Origin: Fontibacter flavus | Lineage (GTDB): Bacteria; Bacteroidota; Bacteroidia; Cytophagales; Cyclobacteriaceae | Direction: 5' to 3' | NCBI RefSeq assembly: GCF_042432905.1 | Contig: NZ_JBHLWI010000004.1 | Coordinates: 164,736-228,735 of the forward strand | DNA: 64,000 nt | Shown: positions 8,288-15,976 of the stretch, piece after piece | How the letters are laid out: every line of letters starts with the position of its first letter | How positions within the stretch are numbered: position 1 is the stretch's first letter | Program-made: the position numbers and the translations under genes | The notes under the pieces: generated by a model | Told to the model about the DNA's origin: nothing | Seen by the model: the letters and a program-made list of their open reading frames with translations, nothing else | Databases searched by the model: none

Positions 8288-8295
8288 TAACTTTG
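8288..8295 (+). promoter_or_regulatory. -7 box TAACTTTG before hemB
   Basis: Matches TAnnTTTG, 23 nt before the hemB ATG. A TTTG occurs at 8259-8262 but the 25-nt spacing is longer than the usual 19-21. Confidence 0.35.
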
Positions 8296-8318
8296 TGTGA
8301 CCAAAAAACAAAACTGAC

Positions 8319-9293
8319 ATGCTCAGAAGACCTAGAAGAAACAGGAAATCGCAAGGCATCCGCAACATGGTGGAGGAAACCAGGCTTTCCGTTAAGGATT
8401 TTATATTCCCGATGTTCCTAATTGATGGGATCAATCAAAAAGTTGAAGTGGCTTCTATGCCTGGGATTTACAGGTTGTCCCTAGACCTCATGCTTCAGGA
8501 AATAGAAGATTGTATGAAACTGGGGATTATGGCTTTTGATATTTTTCCAGCTTATCCAGAGAGTAAGAAAGATAAATTTGCAACTGAGAGTTATAATCCT
8601 GAGACTTTTTACTTAAAAGCTATTCAAAAAATCAAAACCACCTTTCCAGAGGCAGTGGTGATGACAGATGTGGCGATGGATCCCTACAGTTCGGATGGTC
8701 ACGATGGTCTGGTTCAGGATGGAAAAATAATGAACGATGAGACACTCGAAATCTTAGGTAAGATGTCTTTGGCTCAAGCCCAGGCAGGGGCTGATATCTT
8801 AGGCCCTTCCGATATGATGGATGGCCGCGTTGGTTACATTCGAAGTGTCCTGGATGAACATGGTTACACCGATGTGTCCATCATGTCCTACACGGCAAAA
8901 TATGCCTCTGCATTTTATGGCCCTTTCCGGGATGCCTTGGATTCTGCACCGAAGATGGGAGATAAAAAAACCTATCAAATGGATCCTGCCAATTATTACG
9001 AGGCCTTGATTGAGGCAGATTTGGATACGGAGGAAGGTGCTGATTTTCTGATGGTCAAGCCTGCCCTAGCCTACTTGGATGTTATCCGCTTACTCAAAGA
9101 CAACTCCAATCTACCCATAGCCGCCTACAATGTCAGTGGAGAATATGCCATGATCAAAGCTTCCGCCGAGCGTGGCTGGATCGATGGAGAACGGGCTATG
9201 CTGGAAAGTCTACTCAGTATCAAGCGCGCCGGGGCGAATGTGATTTTGAGTTATTTTGCGAAGGAATTTGGTTTGTTGGAAAAGAACAGGTAA
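8319..9293 (+). CDS. hemB: Porphobilinogen synthase (ALA dehydratase)
   Basis: Condenses two 5-aminolevulinate molecules to porphobilinogen in cytosolic heme synthesis. The 324 residues have both active-site lysines: SYTAKYAS and FLMVKPAL. The metal segment reads DVAMDPYSSDGHDG, with Asp/Ala where zinc enzymes have three Cys, so this is the zinc-independent (Mg-type) class. Start ATG 8319. Oddity: codons from about 9156 to the stop have an 86% identical, nearly all-synonymous duplicate at 12030-12167, as if the present 3' end had been swapped in by an incoming element. hemE and hemC lie elsewhere in the window. Confidence 0.97.
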   Translation: MLRRPRRNRKSQGIRNMVEETRLSVKDFIFPMFLIDGINQKVEVASMPGIYRLSLDLMLQEIEDCMKLGIMAFDIFPAYPESKKDKFATESYNPETFYLKAIQKIKTTFPEAVVMTDVAMDPYSSDGHDGLVQDGKIMNDETLEILGKMSLAQAQAGADILGPSDMMDGRVGYIRSVLDEHGYTDVSIMSYTAKYASAFYGPFRDALDSAPKMGDKKTYQMDPANYYEALIEADLDTEEGADFLMVKPALAYLDVIRLLKDNSNLPIAAYNVSGEYAMIKASAERGWIDGERAMLESLLSIKRAGANVILSYFAKEFGLLEKNR

Positions 9294-9336
9294 ATGATTC
9301 TTTTTTCAAAGGAAAGTTTCAGCTTATATTTTATTG

Positions 9337-9364
9337 AAAAATACCCAAAATTGGGTATTTTTTT
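9337..9364 (+). terminator. Terminator after hemB
   Basis: AAAAATACCCAA pairs with TTGGGTATTTTT and continues into a T run. Confidence 0.8.
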
Positions 9365-9406
9365 TGTCAACTATAGTCCTTTTCTTTGAAACTAACCAAT
9401 TTCACT

Positions 9407-9524
9407 ATGAAACTACCCCCCCCACACACACACACATTTACTATCATTTAGTCTAATCTTTTTAGCGCTAATCTCATTTTGGTCCTGTACGCTCAATGAA
9501 ATTGAGACTCCCTCACAATTAGAG
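9407..9524 (+). other. Out-of-frame lipoprotein signal peptide segment
   Basis: An ATG at 9407 opens a frame that stops at 9449. The frame of the downstream gene, read back from 9525, encodes LLSFSLIFLALISFWSC, a textbook type II signal peptide with lipobox, but has no start codon. Removing one C, or adding two bases, in the tract at 9416-9436 joins them as MKLPPHTHTHLLSFSLIF and so on. The gene is therefore OFF, mis-assembled or decayed as written. Confidence 0.7.
9416..9436 (+). repeat. C8(AC)6A simple-sequence tract
   Basis: Eight C followed by six AC units and a final A, located inside the first codons of the lipoprotein. Both homopolymer and dinucleotide parts are prone to slipped-strand change and either would alter the reading frame. 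Confidence 0.9.
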
Positions 9525-10817
9525 GTGGCAGACCCACTTTCAAAGTCAAAGGATTACTATAATCAAGAAAAAACAACCCAAGGGAGCATGTATGCAAGAA
9601 TACAGGCAGAACTTGAAGTTTATCCATATTGGGAAAGTTCAAAGTATCTAGCGGATGAGCAGATTTTAATAGTAGCTGCCCATAGAAAAGTACAGGCAAC
9701 CTATGCAAATGAATATCTACGCAGAATAGTATTTGAATTTGATGCTAGGGGCCAAGTGATTAGAGGTGGTGTTTTAGAAATGTCCACCAAAGAGGAAAAC
9801 TTGCTGCTAATCAATGAAGATATTTTAATCGAGGGCTTTCTGAATGGCATAAAATCTCCCAAAGTAACCTATTTATGGTCTGATTTTGCTTCTAGGCTTG
9901 TCGATGGTCTTCAAGCAAACGGATTGTCAGTTGAGCGATCCTTAGACCGTTTTCTCCAATCAAACACAGATGTTTCAAATTTCAATTTTGAAAATTGCAT
10001 AGACTGGTATTGGGTATATAGTAATGGCTATGAAGAGTACAGTCATACAACTTGCGGATCAAGTTGCGAAGGAAATGGCCAAGACGCTTGCTTGGATGAT
10101 GGACAAAATGGTGGAGTAGGTGGAAATGGATTAGAGACCGAAGAGGAGGAGGAAATTGATATTGAGGAGCTTACAAATTGTCACCAAATGTTAATCAATA
10201 CGCTTATAGGCAGTACGAAGGAAGAATTCAAAAAGATATTTGATAAGTTTGAAGGCAATAGTTTGCTTGTATCAATGAATTTCAATGTGAAAATACAATA
10301 TTCTACCGAGTATTCAGCAACTGCCTGGACTCATCCTAAAATAGAAAACAACTTTGCGAAGATTTACATTCATGAAGAGAACAATGCAGGAGCGACAGAT
10401 TTATCTCTGGCGCGTACGGTAATGCATGAAATGCTTCACGCCTATTTGTTATTTATTCAAGACTTCCCCCAAACAGATCGTAGCCTCAATGGGCTATTGA
10501 ATGCTTACATAGATAAATACAATGTTCCTGGAAACGAAGACTACAATGCTGCTCATCATAATTTATTTGTAGAAGGCGCGTTTATAAATGACATAGCGGA
10601 AGAACTTAAGAATTTTGCATCAGCATTGGGTTATACCAGCCTCCTAAGTGATGCTCAATTCTTCAAAGACATGGCATGGGGTGGGCTTCATACGACAGAT
10701 GTTTACAAAAAAATGTCATCTACTGAGCAACAAAGGCTTTATAGAAGGTATATGGCTGAACTTGGTGGCAATGAATTTGAGGGCATGCAACCAAAAGGAA
10801 AAAAAGCCTGTGAATAA
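9525..10817 (+). CDS. Predicted secreted HExxH lipoprotein, toxin-like
   Basis: 430 residues from the GTG at 9525; the true N-terminus is probably the lipoprotein signal just upstream, out of frame by one base. A conserved-looking N-terminal part (about 1-140) is followed by CIDWYWVYSNGYEEY with paired Cys (CGSSCEG). Next come a Gly/Asp then Glu-rich linker (about 185-215) and a C-terminal domain with the zinc-protease motif HEMLH (about residue 305) and downstream HH/E residues. A fixed leader, linker and enzymatic C-terminus is the layout of Bacteroidota polymorphic toxins, with the next gene in the immunity position. This is inference; I recognise no named family. It lies in the hemB-flanked islet. 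Confidence 0.6.
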   Translation: MADPLSKSKDYYNQEKTTQGSMYARIQAELEVYPYWESSKYLADEQILIVAAHRKVQATYANEYLRRIVFEFDARGQVIRGGVLEMSTKEENLLLINEDILIEGFLNGIKSPKVTYLWSDFASRLVDGLQANGLSVERSLDRFLQSNTDVSNFNFENCIDWYWVYSNGYEEYSHTTCGSSCEGNGQDACLDDGQNGGVGGNGLETEEEEEIDIEELTNCHQMLINTLIGSTKEEFKKIFDKFEGNSLLVSMNFNVKIQYSTEYSATAWTHPKIENNFAKIYIHEENNAGATDLSLARTVMHEMLHAYLLFIQDFPQTDRSLNGLLNAYIDKYNVPGNEDYNAAHHNLFVEGAFINDIAEELKNFASALGYTSLLSDAQFFKDMAWGGLHTTDVYKKMSSTEQQRLYRRYMAELGGNEFEGMQPKGKKACE

Positions 10818-10818
10818 A

Positions 10819-11484
10819 ATGAGAAAACTAATACTGCTAACTATTCTTTCCCTATTGCTCATTTCATGCAAAAATGACAATAATAAAAACCCTGGTTTAG
10901 AGAATTCGGATCAGCTTGACCTTACTGAAGTATATCCAGACGACCAATATATATGCGATTTCATCAATCAAATGATTGACAAGAAATTCCAAATTATCTA
11001 TTATGATTTTGAAGATACTGTATACCTCCATCAATCTTCATTCACTGGTTTCGAAGAGCAATTTGGAAATCAGCTCAGAACACTATCAGGCATTGTTGAT
11101 TTACAGAAGAGTAATACCAGATTAACGGAAAGTGACAGGTTTCCGGTTGAAAAAATCCTCTCTGAAGAGGATTTTCAGATAATTCGAAAACAGGCTAAGC
11201 AATCTTACATTTTCAAGGATTTTTGTCTTTCAGACCGGATTAATTTGCAGAATAATACGATTTCTAACTTTGAAGAAGAGAATGACGATGTTGAATTTAG
11301 GATAGTGACATTTTTAAATATTTCCAAGCCAGCATTTGTTCAAGATGGCAGATTTGCATTTATTTTTCTCGTTTACGAGACAGGATTTGGTAAGATGGTT
11401 TCGGGAAGTAGTTGGGCGGCATTATACGAGAATCAAAATGGGGAGTGGAATAAATGCTTTGCTATTGAATTAGCTATGTTTTAA
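10819..11484 (+). CDS. Lipoprotein coupled to the HExxH gene
   Basis: 221 residues starting at the ATG 10819, one base after the upstream stop codon, so translation is probably coupled. The signal peptide MRKLILLTILSLLLISC ends in a clear lipobox. The remainder is acidic, with no motif I recognise. A longer ORF opening at 10648 overlaps the HExxH gene and is rejected because the signal peptide fixes the start. Its position directly after a toxin-like gene makes it a candidate immunity or partner protein located in the envelope, where a secreted metalloprotease would act. The function is unproven. Confidence 0.65.
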   Translation: MRKLILLTILSLLLISCKNDNNKNPGLENSDQLDLTEVYPDDQYICDFINQMIDKKFQIIYYDFEDTVYLHQSSFTGFEEQFGNQLRTLSGIVDLQKSNTRLTESDRFPVEKILSEEDFQIIRKQAKQSYIFKDFCLSDRINLQNNTISNFEEENDDVEFRIVTFLNISKPAFVQDGRFAFIFLVYETGFGKMVSGSSWAALYENQNGEWNKCFAIELAMF

Positions 11485-11554
11485 AAAGCTGATTAGGAAG
11501 AGAAGTGTAAACCTATTGCATGGCAAAACTTCTATCTAATTGAAGATGTCTAGA

Positions 11555-11593
11555 AGTATTCAAGTCTCAAAGTTCCTTTGGGATTTGAATACT
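11555..11593 (+). terminator. Long imperfect hairpin after islet lipoprotein
   Basis: AGTATTCAAGTCTCAAAG pairs with CTTTGGGATTTGAATACT across a 3-nt loop. No T run follows, so it may be a 3'-end stabiliser or a relic repeat rather than a classic terminator. The rest of the 276-nt spacer (11485-11760) shows nothing else. Confidence 0.35.
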
Positions 11594-11772
11594 AAGGCAG
11601 TTGAATCTAGTATAACTAAAATAATTGTTTGTTCAAGCCATTTTATTTAGATTGTTAAAAAATGACATTTAGAGAAGGAGTTTCTTGCATCAAACAATTA
11701 AGTATTGAAGATTTTTTGATGACCACATATCAAGGGACCACTCCTTAAGGCAAAAAAGGTATGTCAATAGTT

Positions 11773-11988
11773 ATGAGAGTTTTCAGTTACTTATTCCTAA
11801 TCAGCCTATTGATTTCCTGTAGAAAAGCTATAAAGGATGATACCGAGGTTGGATTTACGAAGGTGAGGGAAGACTCTATTCATGTTCACAAATTCATAGA
11901 TCATATTTTTCTCCCTATAATTGAAAGGGATTCGATAGTCTTTTTGGTTGAGGAAGCCGTCTTTGATTGGATTGACATCAAGGTTTAG
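11773..11988 (+). CDS. Short lipoprotein, possibly truncated
   Basis: 71 residues from ATG 11773 (an in-frame ATG at 11761 is also possible). The signal peptide MRVFSYLFLISLLISC has a lipobox. After it come only about 55 residues, ending at a stop just before the hemB remnant. The segment HKFIDHIFLPIIERDSIVF loosely resembles CDFINQMIDKKFQIIYYDF of the preceding lipoprotein, so it may be a cut-down paralogue (for instance an orphan immunity gene). That similarity is by eye and weak. It is the last gene of the islet. Confidence 0.4.
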   Translation: MRVFSYLFLISLLISCRKAIKDDTEVGFTKVREDSIHVHKFIDHIFLPIIERDSIVFLVEEAVFDWIDIKV

Positions 11989-12029
11989 AAGCTAGACAAA
12001 TAAAAAGCACAAAAAGAAAAATAAATTTA

Positions 12030-12167
12030 ATCATTAAACCTTCAGCTGAACGTGGTTGGATAGATGGGGAAAGGGCCATGCTGGAAAGTCTCCTCAGCAT
12101 CAAGCGTGCAGGTGCGAATGTGATATTGAGTTATTTTGCGAAGGAGTTTGCGCTGCTACAGAAATAA
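12030..12167 (+). pseudogene. Displaced 3' end of hemB
   Basis: The frame encodes KPSAERGWIDGERAM...LLSIKRAGANVIL...YFAKEFALLQK and stop, matching the hemB C-terminus. By hand count, 16 of the first 114 bases differ from 9156 onward, almost all at silent third positions; only the last few codons diverge. There is no start codon and no 5' part. A gene terminator follows directly, as expected at the original end of hemB. This is most simply the native 3' end pushed 2.88 kb away when an element carrying its own hemB end inserted. Confidence 0.85.
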
Positions 12168-12203
12168 AAAAAACCGTCAGTTCTTAAAACTGACGGTTTT
12201 TTT
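12167..12203 (+). terminator. Terminator after hemB remnant
   Basis: AAAACCGTCAGTT pairs with AACTGACGGTTTT and continues into a T run. It was probably the original hemB terminator. Confidence 0.8.
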
Positions 12204-12222
12204 ATGAATTCTCATCAAGCGA

Positions 12223-12597
12223 TTAGAGTTCTTCTTCCCTTTCCAGCATCAAAATAGAATGTTGGGGAACGATATAATACTTTTCACCTTCATAGATCAC
12301 CTCATAAGATCCGTTCAGGAGAAATATTGCCAAATCACCTTCTTTGGCCTGTAAAGGAATATATTTGATGTTTTCATCTCTGTCCTTCCAAGGTTCATCA
12401 TCTTCCACTGGAGCCGGAATTGGATACCCTGGACCGGTTTTGATGATAAAGCCTTGCTGAACCTTTTCTTTTTCCTGTACGCCTGGCGGTAAGTACAGTC
12501 CGGAGGAAGTCCGTTCGTCTGTTTTTCTCAATTTGATGAGCACGCGGTCTCCCACGATGATCAGTTTTTTCAGTTTGTTGTCGGGAGTCAATTTCAT
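12223..12597 (-). CDS. GroES-family co-chaperone-like protein
   Basis: 124 residues with the Cpn10 fold signature. It has IIVGDRVLIKLRKTDERTSSGLYLPPG near the N-terminus (mobile-loop region T-S-S-G-L-Y-L-P), GFIIKTGPGYPI, and a C-terminal YIVPQHSILMLE strand. It is longer than true GroES (about 95), with an acidic insertion (VEDDEPWKDRDENIKY), and no groEL is adjacent, so it is a stand-alone paralogue whose chaperonin partner is unknown. It sits downstream of dnaK on the same strand across the heptad array and dnaK's terminator. Confidence 0.8.
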   Translation of the reverse strand: MKLTPDNKLKKLIIVGDRVLIKLRKTDERTSSGLYLPPGVQEKEKVQQGFIIKTGPGYPIPAPVEDDEPWKDRDENIKYIPLQAKEGDLAIFLLNGSYEVIYEGEKYYIVPQHSILMLEREEEL

Positions 12598-12610
12598 TTT
12601 ATAAGACTTT

Positions 12611-12694
12611 TAGAAGCGAGAGATTAGAGGCGAGAAGCGAAAAACGAGAGATTTTCAAAGTCTAAACTCTTGCTTCTCGCCTCTCGCTTCTAAA
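12611..12694. repeat. 7-bp-periodic array forming a hairpin (B)
   Basis: Twelve successive heptamers: TAGAAGC, GAGAGAT, TAGAGGC, GAGAAGC, GAAAAAC, GAGAGAT, TTTCAAA, GTCTAAA, CTCTTGC, TTCTCGC, CTCTCGC, TTCTAAA. The last four are roughly the reverse complement of the first four, so the array can fold into a long bulged hairpin between dnaK and the GroES-like gene. Confidence 0.75.
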
Positions 12695-12728
12695 AAAAGA
12701 GGCATCCATAATTGCTTATAGATGCCGT
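12692..12728 (-). terminator. dnaK terminator
   Basis: On the minus strand GACGGCATC pairs with GATGCCTC, followed by a T run. It lies just after the dnaK stop. Confidence 0.75.
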
Positions 12729-12749
12729 CTTTTCTTGGTTCAGTTTATA

Positions 12750-14669
12750 TTACTTCTTGTCTTCAGACACTTCTTCGTAATCTACATCTGACACGCCGTC
12801 ACCTGCATTTCCTGCACCTGTTCCTGCACCGGCATCAGCTCCTGGTTGAGCACTTCCACCTTGGGTAGCATTGTAGATTTCCTGAGAAGCTGCTTCCCAA
12901 GCCTTGTTCAAGGATTCCATTGCGCTATCAATTCCAGCAATGTCTTTGCTTTCATGGACTTTCTTCAAGCCTTCCAGAGCAGAGGAAATGTTGGCTTTGT
13001 TGCCATCGGAAAGTTTATCCCCGTAATCTTTCAATTGCTTTTCAGTTTGGAAGATCAAGCTATCTGCCTGGTTCAATTTTTCGATTTTCTCTTTCTCAGC
13101 TTTGTCAGCAGCAGCGTTTGCTTCGGCTTCACGCTTCATTCTTTCGATATCATCCTGAGATAGCCCTGAAGAGGCTTCGATCTTGATTTTTTGCTCTTTA
13201 CCTGTTCCTTTGTCCTTAGCAGAAACGTTCAAGATACCATTGGCATCAATATCGAAGGTCACTTCAATTTGAGGAACGCCCCTTGGTGCAGGTGGAATGT
13301 CGCTCAACTGGAACCTTCCGATTGACCTGTTGTCCTTTGCCAAAGGTCTTTCACCTTGCAGTACGTGGATATCTACAGCTGGCTGGTTGTCAGCAGCGGT
13401 GGAGAATACTTCCGATTTTTTGGAGGGAATCGTAGTGTTGGCTTCGATCAATTTGGTGAATACTCCGCCCATGGTTTCGATACCCAAAGAAAGAGGGGTT
13501 ACGTCCAAAAGAAGAACATCTTTCACCTCTCCTGTCAATACACCACCCTGGATCGCAGCACCGATGGCCACAACTTCGTCAGGGTTTACCCCTTTAGATG
13601 GTTTTTTACCGAAGAATTTTTCTACTTCTTCCTGGATTTTAGGGATTCTTGTAGAACCACCTACCAAGATAACCTCGTCTATGTCGGATGGGCTCATGCC
13701 TGCATCCTGAAGCGCCTTCTTACAAGGCTCCATAGATCTTCTTACCAAATCTTCTGAAAGTTGCTCAAACTTAGCCCTGCTCAAGGATCTCACCAAGTGT
13801 TTTGGACCGGTTTGAGTAGCGGTGATATATGGCAGGTTGATCTCTGTAGAGGCAGAGCTGGATAATTCAATTTTTGCTTTTTCTGCAGCTTCCTTCAATC
13901 TCTGAAGTGCCATGGGGTCTTTTCTCAGGTCCATAGACTCCTCAGCCATAAACTCATCGGCTAGCCAGTTGATGATTACCTGGTCAAAGTCATCACCACC
14001 TAGGTGTACGTCACCGTTGGTCGACTTTACTTCAAACACGCCATCACCCAGTTCAAGGATAGAAATATCAAAGGTACCACCACCAAGGTCATACACTGCG
14101 ATTTTCATGTCCTGGTTTTTCTTATCCATACCATAAGCCAAAGCAGCTGCAGTTGGCTCATTGATGATTCTTTTTACTTCCAAACCTGCAATTTGTCCTG
14201 CCTCTTTTGTGGCCTGACGTTCTGCATCATTGAAATAAGCCGGAACGGTAATAACCGCTTCGGTTACTGTTTGGCCTAAGAAATCTTCTGCCGTGCTCTT
14301 CATTTTTTGAAGGATCATTGCAGACAATTCTTGAGGGGTGTAAGACCTGTCACCGATTTTTACCACTACAGTATCATTCGGACCTTGCTCTACTTTGTAT
14401 GAAGCATGTTTCTTCTCTTCGGAAACCTCTGAGAATTTTTTACCCATAAATCTTTTTACGGAAGAAATGGTATTGGCAGGGTTGGTGATGGCCTGACGCT
14501 TTGCAGGATCTCCTACTTTTCTCTCTCCGTTTCCATTATCCAAGAAAGCCACAATTGATGGCGTGGTTCTTCTTCCCTCTGAGTTTTGGATCACCACTGG
14601 CTCATTACCTTCCATTACGGCAACACAAGAGTTCGTAGTACCCAAGTCTATACCTATGATTTTTCCCAT
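12750..14669 (-). CDS. dnaK: Chaperone protein DnaK (Hsp70)
   Basis: ATP-dependent Hsp70 chaperone, 639 residues, the full family length. Seen: IGIDLGTTNSCVAV at the N-terminus, the nucleotide-binding motifs AYDLGGGTFDIS and ILVGGSTRIPKIQE, linker DVLLLDVTPLSLGIET, the substrate-binding beta domain, the helical lid, and a Gly/Ala-rich tail ending in an acidic SDVDYEEVSEDKK. dnaJ and grpE are not adjacent. About 235 nt upstream (14670-14904) separate it from a divergent small gene; I see no clear CIRCE-type inverted repeat there. Confidence 0.99.
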   Translation of the reverse strand: MGKIIGIDLGTTNSCVAVMEGNEPVVIQNSEGRRTTPSIVAFLDNGNGERKVGDPAKRQAITNPANTISSVKRFMGKKFSEVSEEKKHASYKVEQGPNDTVVVKIGDRSYTPQELSAMILQKMKSTAEDFLGQTVTEAVITVPAYFNDAERQATKEAGQIAGLEVKRIINEPTAAALAYGMDKKNQDMKIAVYDLGGGTFDISILELGDGVFEVKSTNGDVHLGGDDFDQVIINWLADEFMAEESMDLRKDPMALQRLKEAAEKAKIELSSSASTEINLPYITATQTGPKHLVRSLSRAKFEQLSEDLVRRSMEPCKKALQDAGMSPSDIDEVILVGGSTRIPKIQEEVEKFFGKKPSKGVNPDEVVAIGAAIQGGVLTGEVKDVLLLDVTPLSLGIETMGGVFTKLIEANTTIPSKKSEVFSTAADNQPAVDIHVLQGERPLAKDNRSIGRFQLSDIPPAPRGVPQIEVTFDIDANGILNVSAKDKGTGKEQKIKIEASSGLSQDDIERMKREAEANAAADKAEKEKIEKLNQADSLIFQTEKQLKDYGDKLSDGNKANISSALEGLKKVHESKDIAGIDSAMESLNKAWEAASQEIYNATQGGSAQPGADAGAGTGAGNAGDGVSDVDYEEVSEDKK

Positions 14670-14904
14670 GATTGTATATTTAATTTCTGTTATTGATTAC
14701 TGTTTCAGTTACATTTCCTTTCTGACAAGGCTTGTGCCAAGTGAATAATTCTGATTTTTAATGTCAGATTGACAGATTTAATGACAGGGATTTGTGTGTG
14801 AATTAAAAATTTTGTCATAAACAGCCTCGTGTCTTGTCAGTGAAAAGGTCAATTTCTCCATTTCATTAGCGCAACCTTTTTTTATTGTTTTGTATCTTTA
14901 TCAT

Positions 14905-15141
14905 ATGGAGTCAAGACAAAGGATAAAGTTGGGAAAAGAGAGAAGGCGATGGGCTTTGGTGGCAGTGGTCTGTGCCTTGTCTGCATTTGCTTTTTCTTCA
15001 GGACTGTCATCCCAGTCATTTCTCCACCATATATCCCACCCTTTTGAGATTTTTAAGTTGGAGCAGGAAAATCCATTCCAAAAGATTTATTCTATCTTTA
15101 AGCCCTATTCAGTTCCGGAAAAATTTAGGGAATTTAATTAA
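14905..15141 (+). CDS. Small membrane-anchored protein
   Basis: 78 residues from ATG 14905. A basic N-terminus (ESRQRIKLGKERRR) precedes one hydrophobic segment (WALVAVVCALSAFAFSSGL), giving a likely inner-membrane anchor with a short extracytoplasmic tail. It ends 2 nt before the MOSC gene start, so the two are probably one operon. No family recognised. A TATCTTTA box lies only 4 nt before the ATG. An upstream in-frame start would add five residues but is less likely. Confidence 0.5.
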   Translation: MESRQRIKLGKERRRWALVAVVCALSAFAFSSGLSSQSFLHHISHPFEIFKLEQENPFQKIYSIFKPYSVPEKFREFN

Positions 15142-15143
15142 TC

Positions 15144-15938
15144 ATGTATTTACAGGACATTTATGTTTACCCCGTCAAATCCTTAGGAGGGATCAGGATG
15201 GAATCTGCCAATTTGGAAGAGAGAGGTTTTGAGCATGACCGAAGATGGATGTTGGTTGATGAAAATGGGATGTTTTTAAGTCAAAGAACTATCCATAGGA
15301 TGGCACTTCTGGGAGTTGAGATTACGAAGGAAGGTTTGAAAGTGTCGGAAAAAAATAATTGCAACAATTACCTGTTGATTCCTTTCGGTCCCCTATCTGA
15401 TAAGATGATCCAAGTGGGTATTTGGGAGGATGAGGTGATAGGCCAGCTTGTTGGAAAGGAATTTGATGATTGGTTCAGTAGTTTCCTTGGGATGAAATGC
15501 CGACTGGTTAAGATGCCGGAAACGACTTACCGCCGACTCAAGCCAAAATATGCGGTGAATGGAGAGTCTGTCAGTTTTGCAGATGGTATGCCTTACCTCG
15601 TCATTGGACAAAGCTCCCTGGATGATTTAAACGGGAAATTGTCCAATCCAGTGACTATGGAGAGGTTCAGACCCAACTTGGTGTTTAAAGGAGGGGCAGC
15701 ATTTGAAGAAGATTCCTGGGATAAAGTGCAAATAGGGGAAGCATTATTCAAAGTTACCAAGCCATGCGCACGATGTGTCATGACTACTGTAGATCAGCAG
15801 AGTGGAGAAACAAGTAAAGAGCCCTTGCGGACATTGGCCACTTATCGAACAGTTAATAACAATGTCATGTTTGGTCAAAACATGCTGCTTCTAGAAGGAG
15901 AAAAAATTTCTGTGGGTGACATTGTTACCCCTTTGTGA
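15144..15938 (+). CDS. MOSC domain protein, YcbX-like
   Basis: 264 residues with an N-terminal MOSC beta-barrel domain (about 1-115, IYVYPVKSLGGIRMESANLEE) and a C-terminal MOSC domain. The C-terminal domain has RFRPNLVFKGGAAFEED, the conserved cysteine in TKPCARCVMTTVD, and RTLATYR. This is the family of YcbX and mitochondrial mARC: molybdenum-cofactor-binding reductases of N-hydroxylated compounds. No ferredoxin domain is fused, unlike E. coli YcbX, so electrons must come from a separate partner. Second gene after the small membrane protein; ended by a strong terminator. Confidence 0.9.
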   Translation: MYLQDIYVYPVKSLGGIRMESANLEERGFEHDRRWMLVDENGMFLSQRTIHRMALLGVEITKEGLKVSEKNNCNNYLLIPFGPLSDKMIQVGIWEDEVIGQLVGKEFDDWFSSFLGMKCRLVKMPETTYRRLKPKYAVNGESVSFADGMPYLVIGQSSLDDLNGKLSNPVTMERFRPNLVFKGGAAFEEDSWDKVQIGEALFKVTKPCARCVMTTVDQQSGETSKEPLRTLATYRTVNNNVMFGQNMLLLEGEKISVGDIVTPL

Positions 15939-15940
15939 AA

Positions 15941-15973
15941 AAAAATGGCCGGTTTTTTAGCCGGCCATTTTTA
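15941..15973. terminator. Bidirectional terminator
   Basis: AATGGCCGG and CCGGCCATT flank a T-rich loop, with A and T runs on both sides. It lies between the convergent MOSC gene and the 15977-16732 gene. Confidence 0.85.
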
Positions 15974-15976
15974 TTT

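Noticed and set aside
10648..10818. Longer N-terminus for the 10819 lipoprotein
   Set aside because: It would overlap the HExxH gene, and the lipoprotein signal peptide starts exactly at 10819.
12030..12167. Second functional hemB gene
   Set aside because: Only the last 46 codons are present with no start or catalytic lysines.
13297..13757. Plus-strand ORFs inside dnaK
   Set aside because: They lie antisense to a fully conserved Hsp70 gene and have no family, signal peptide or plausible start.
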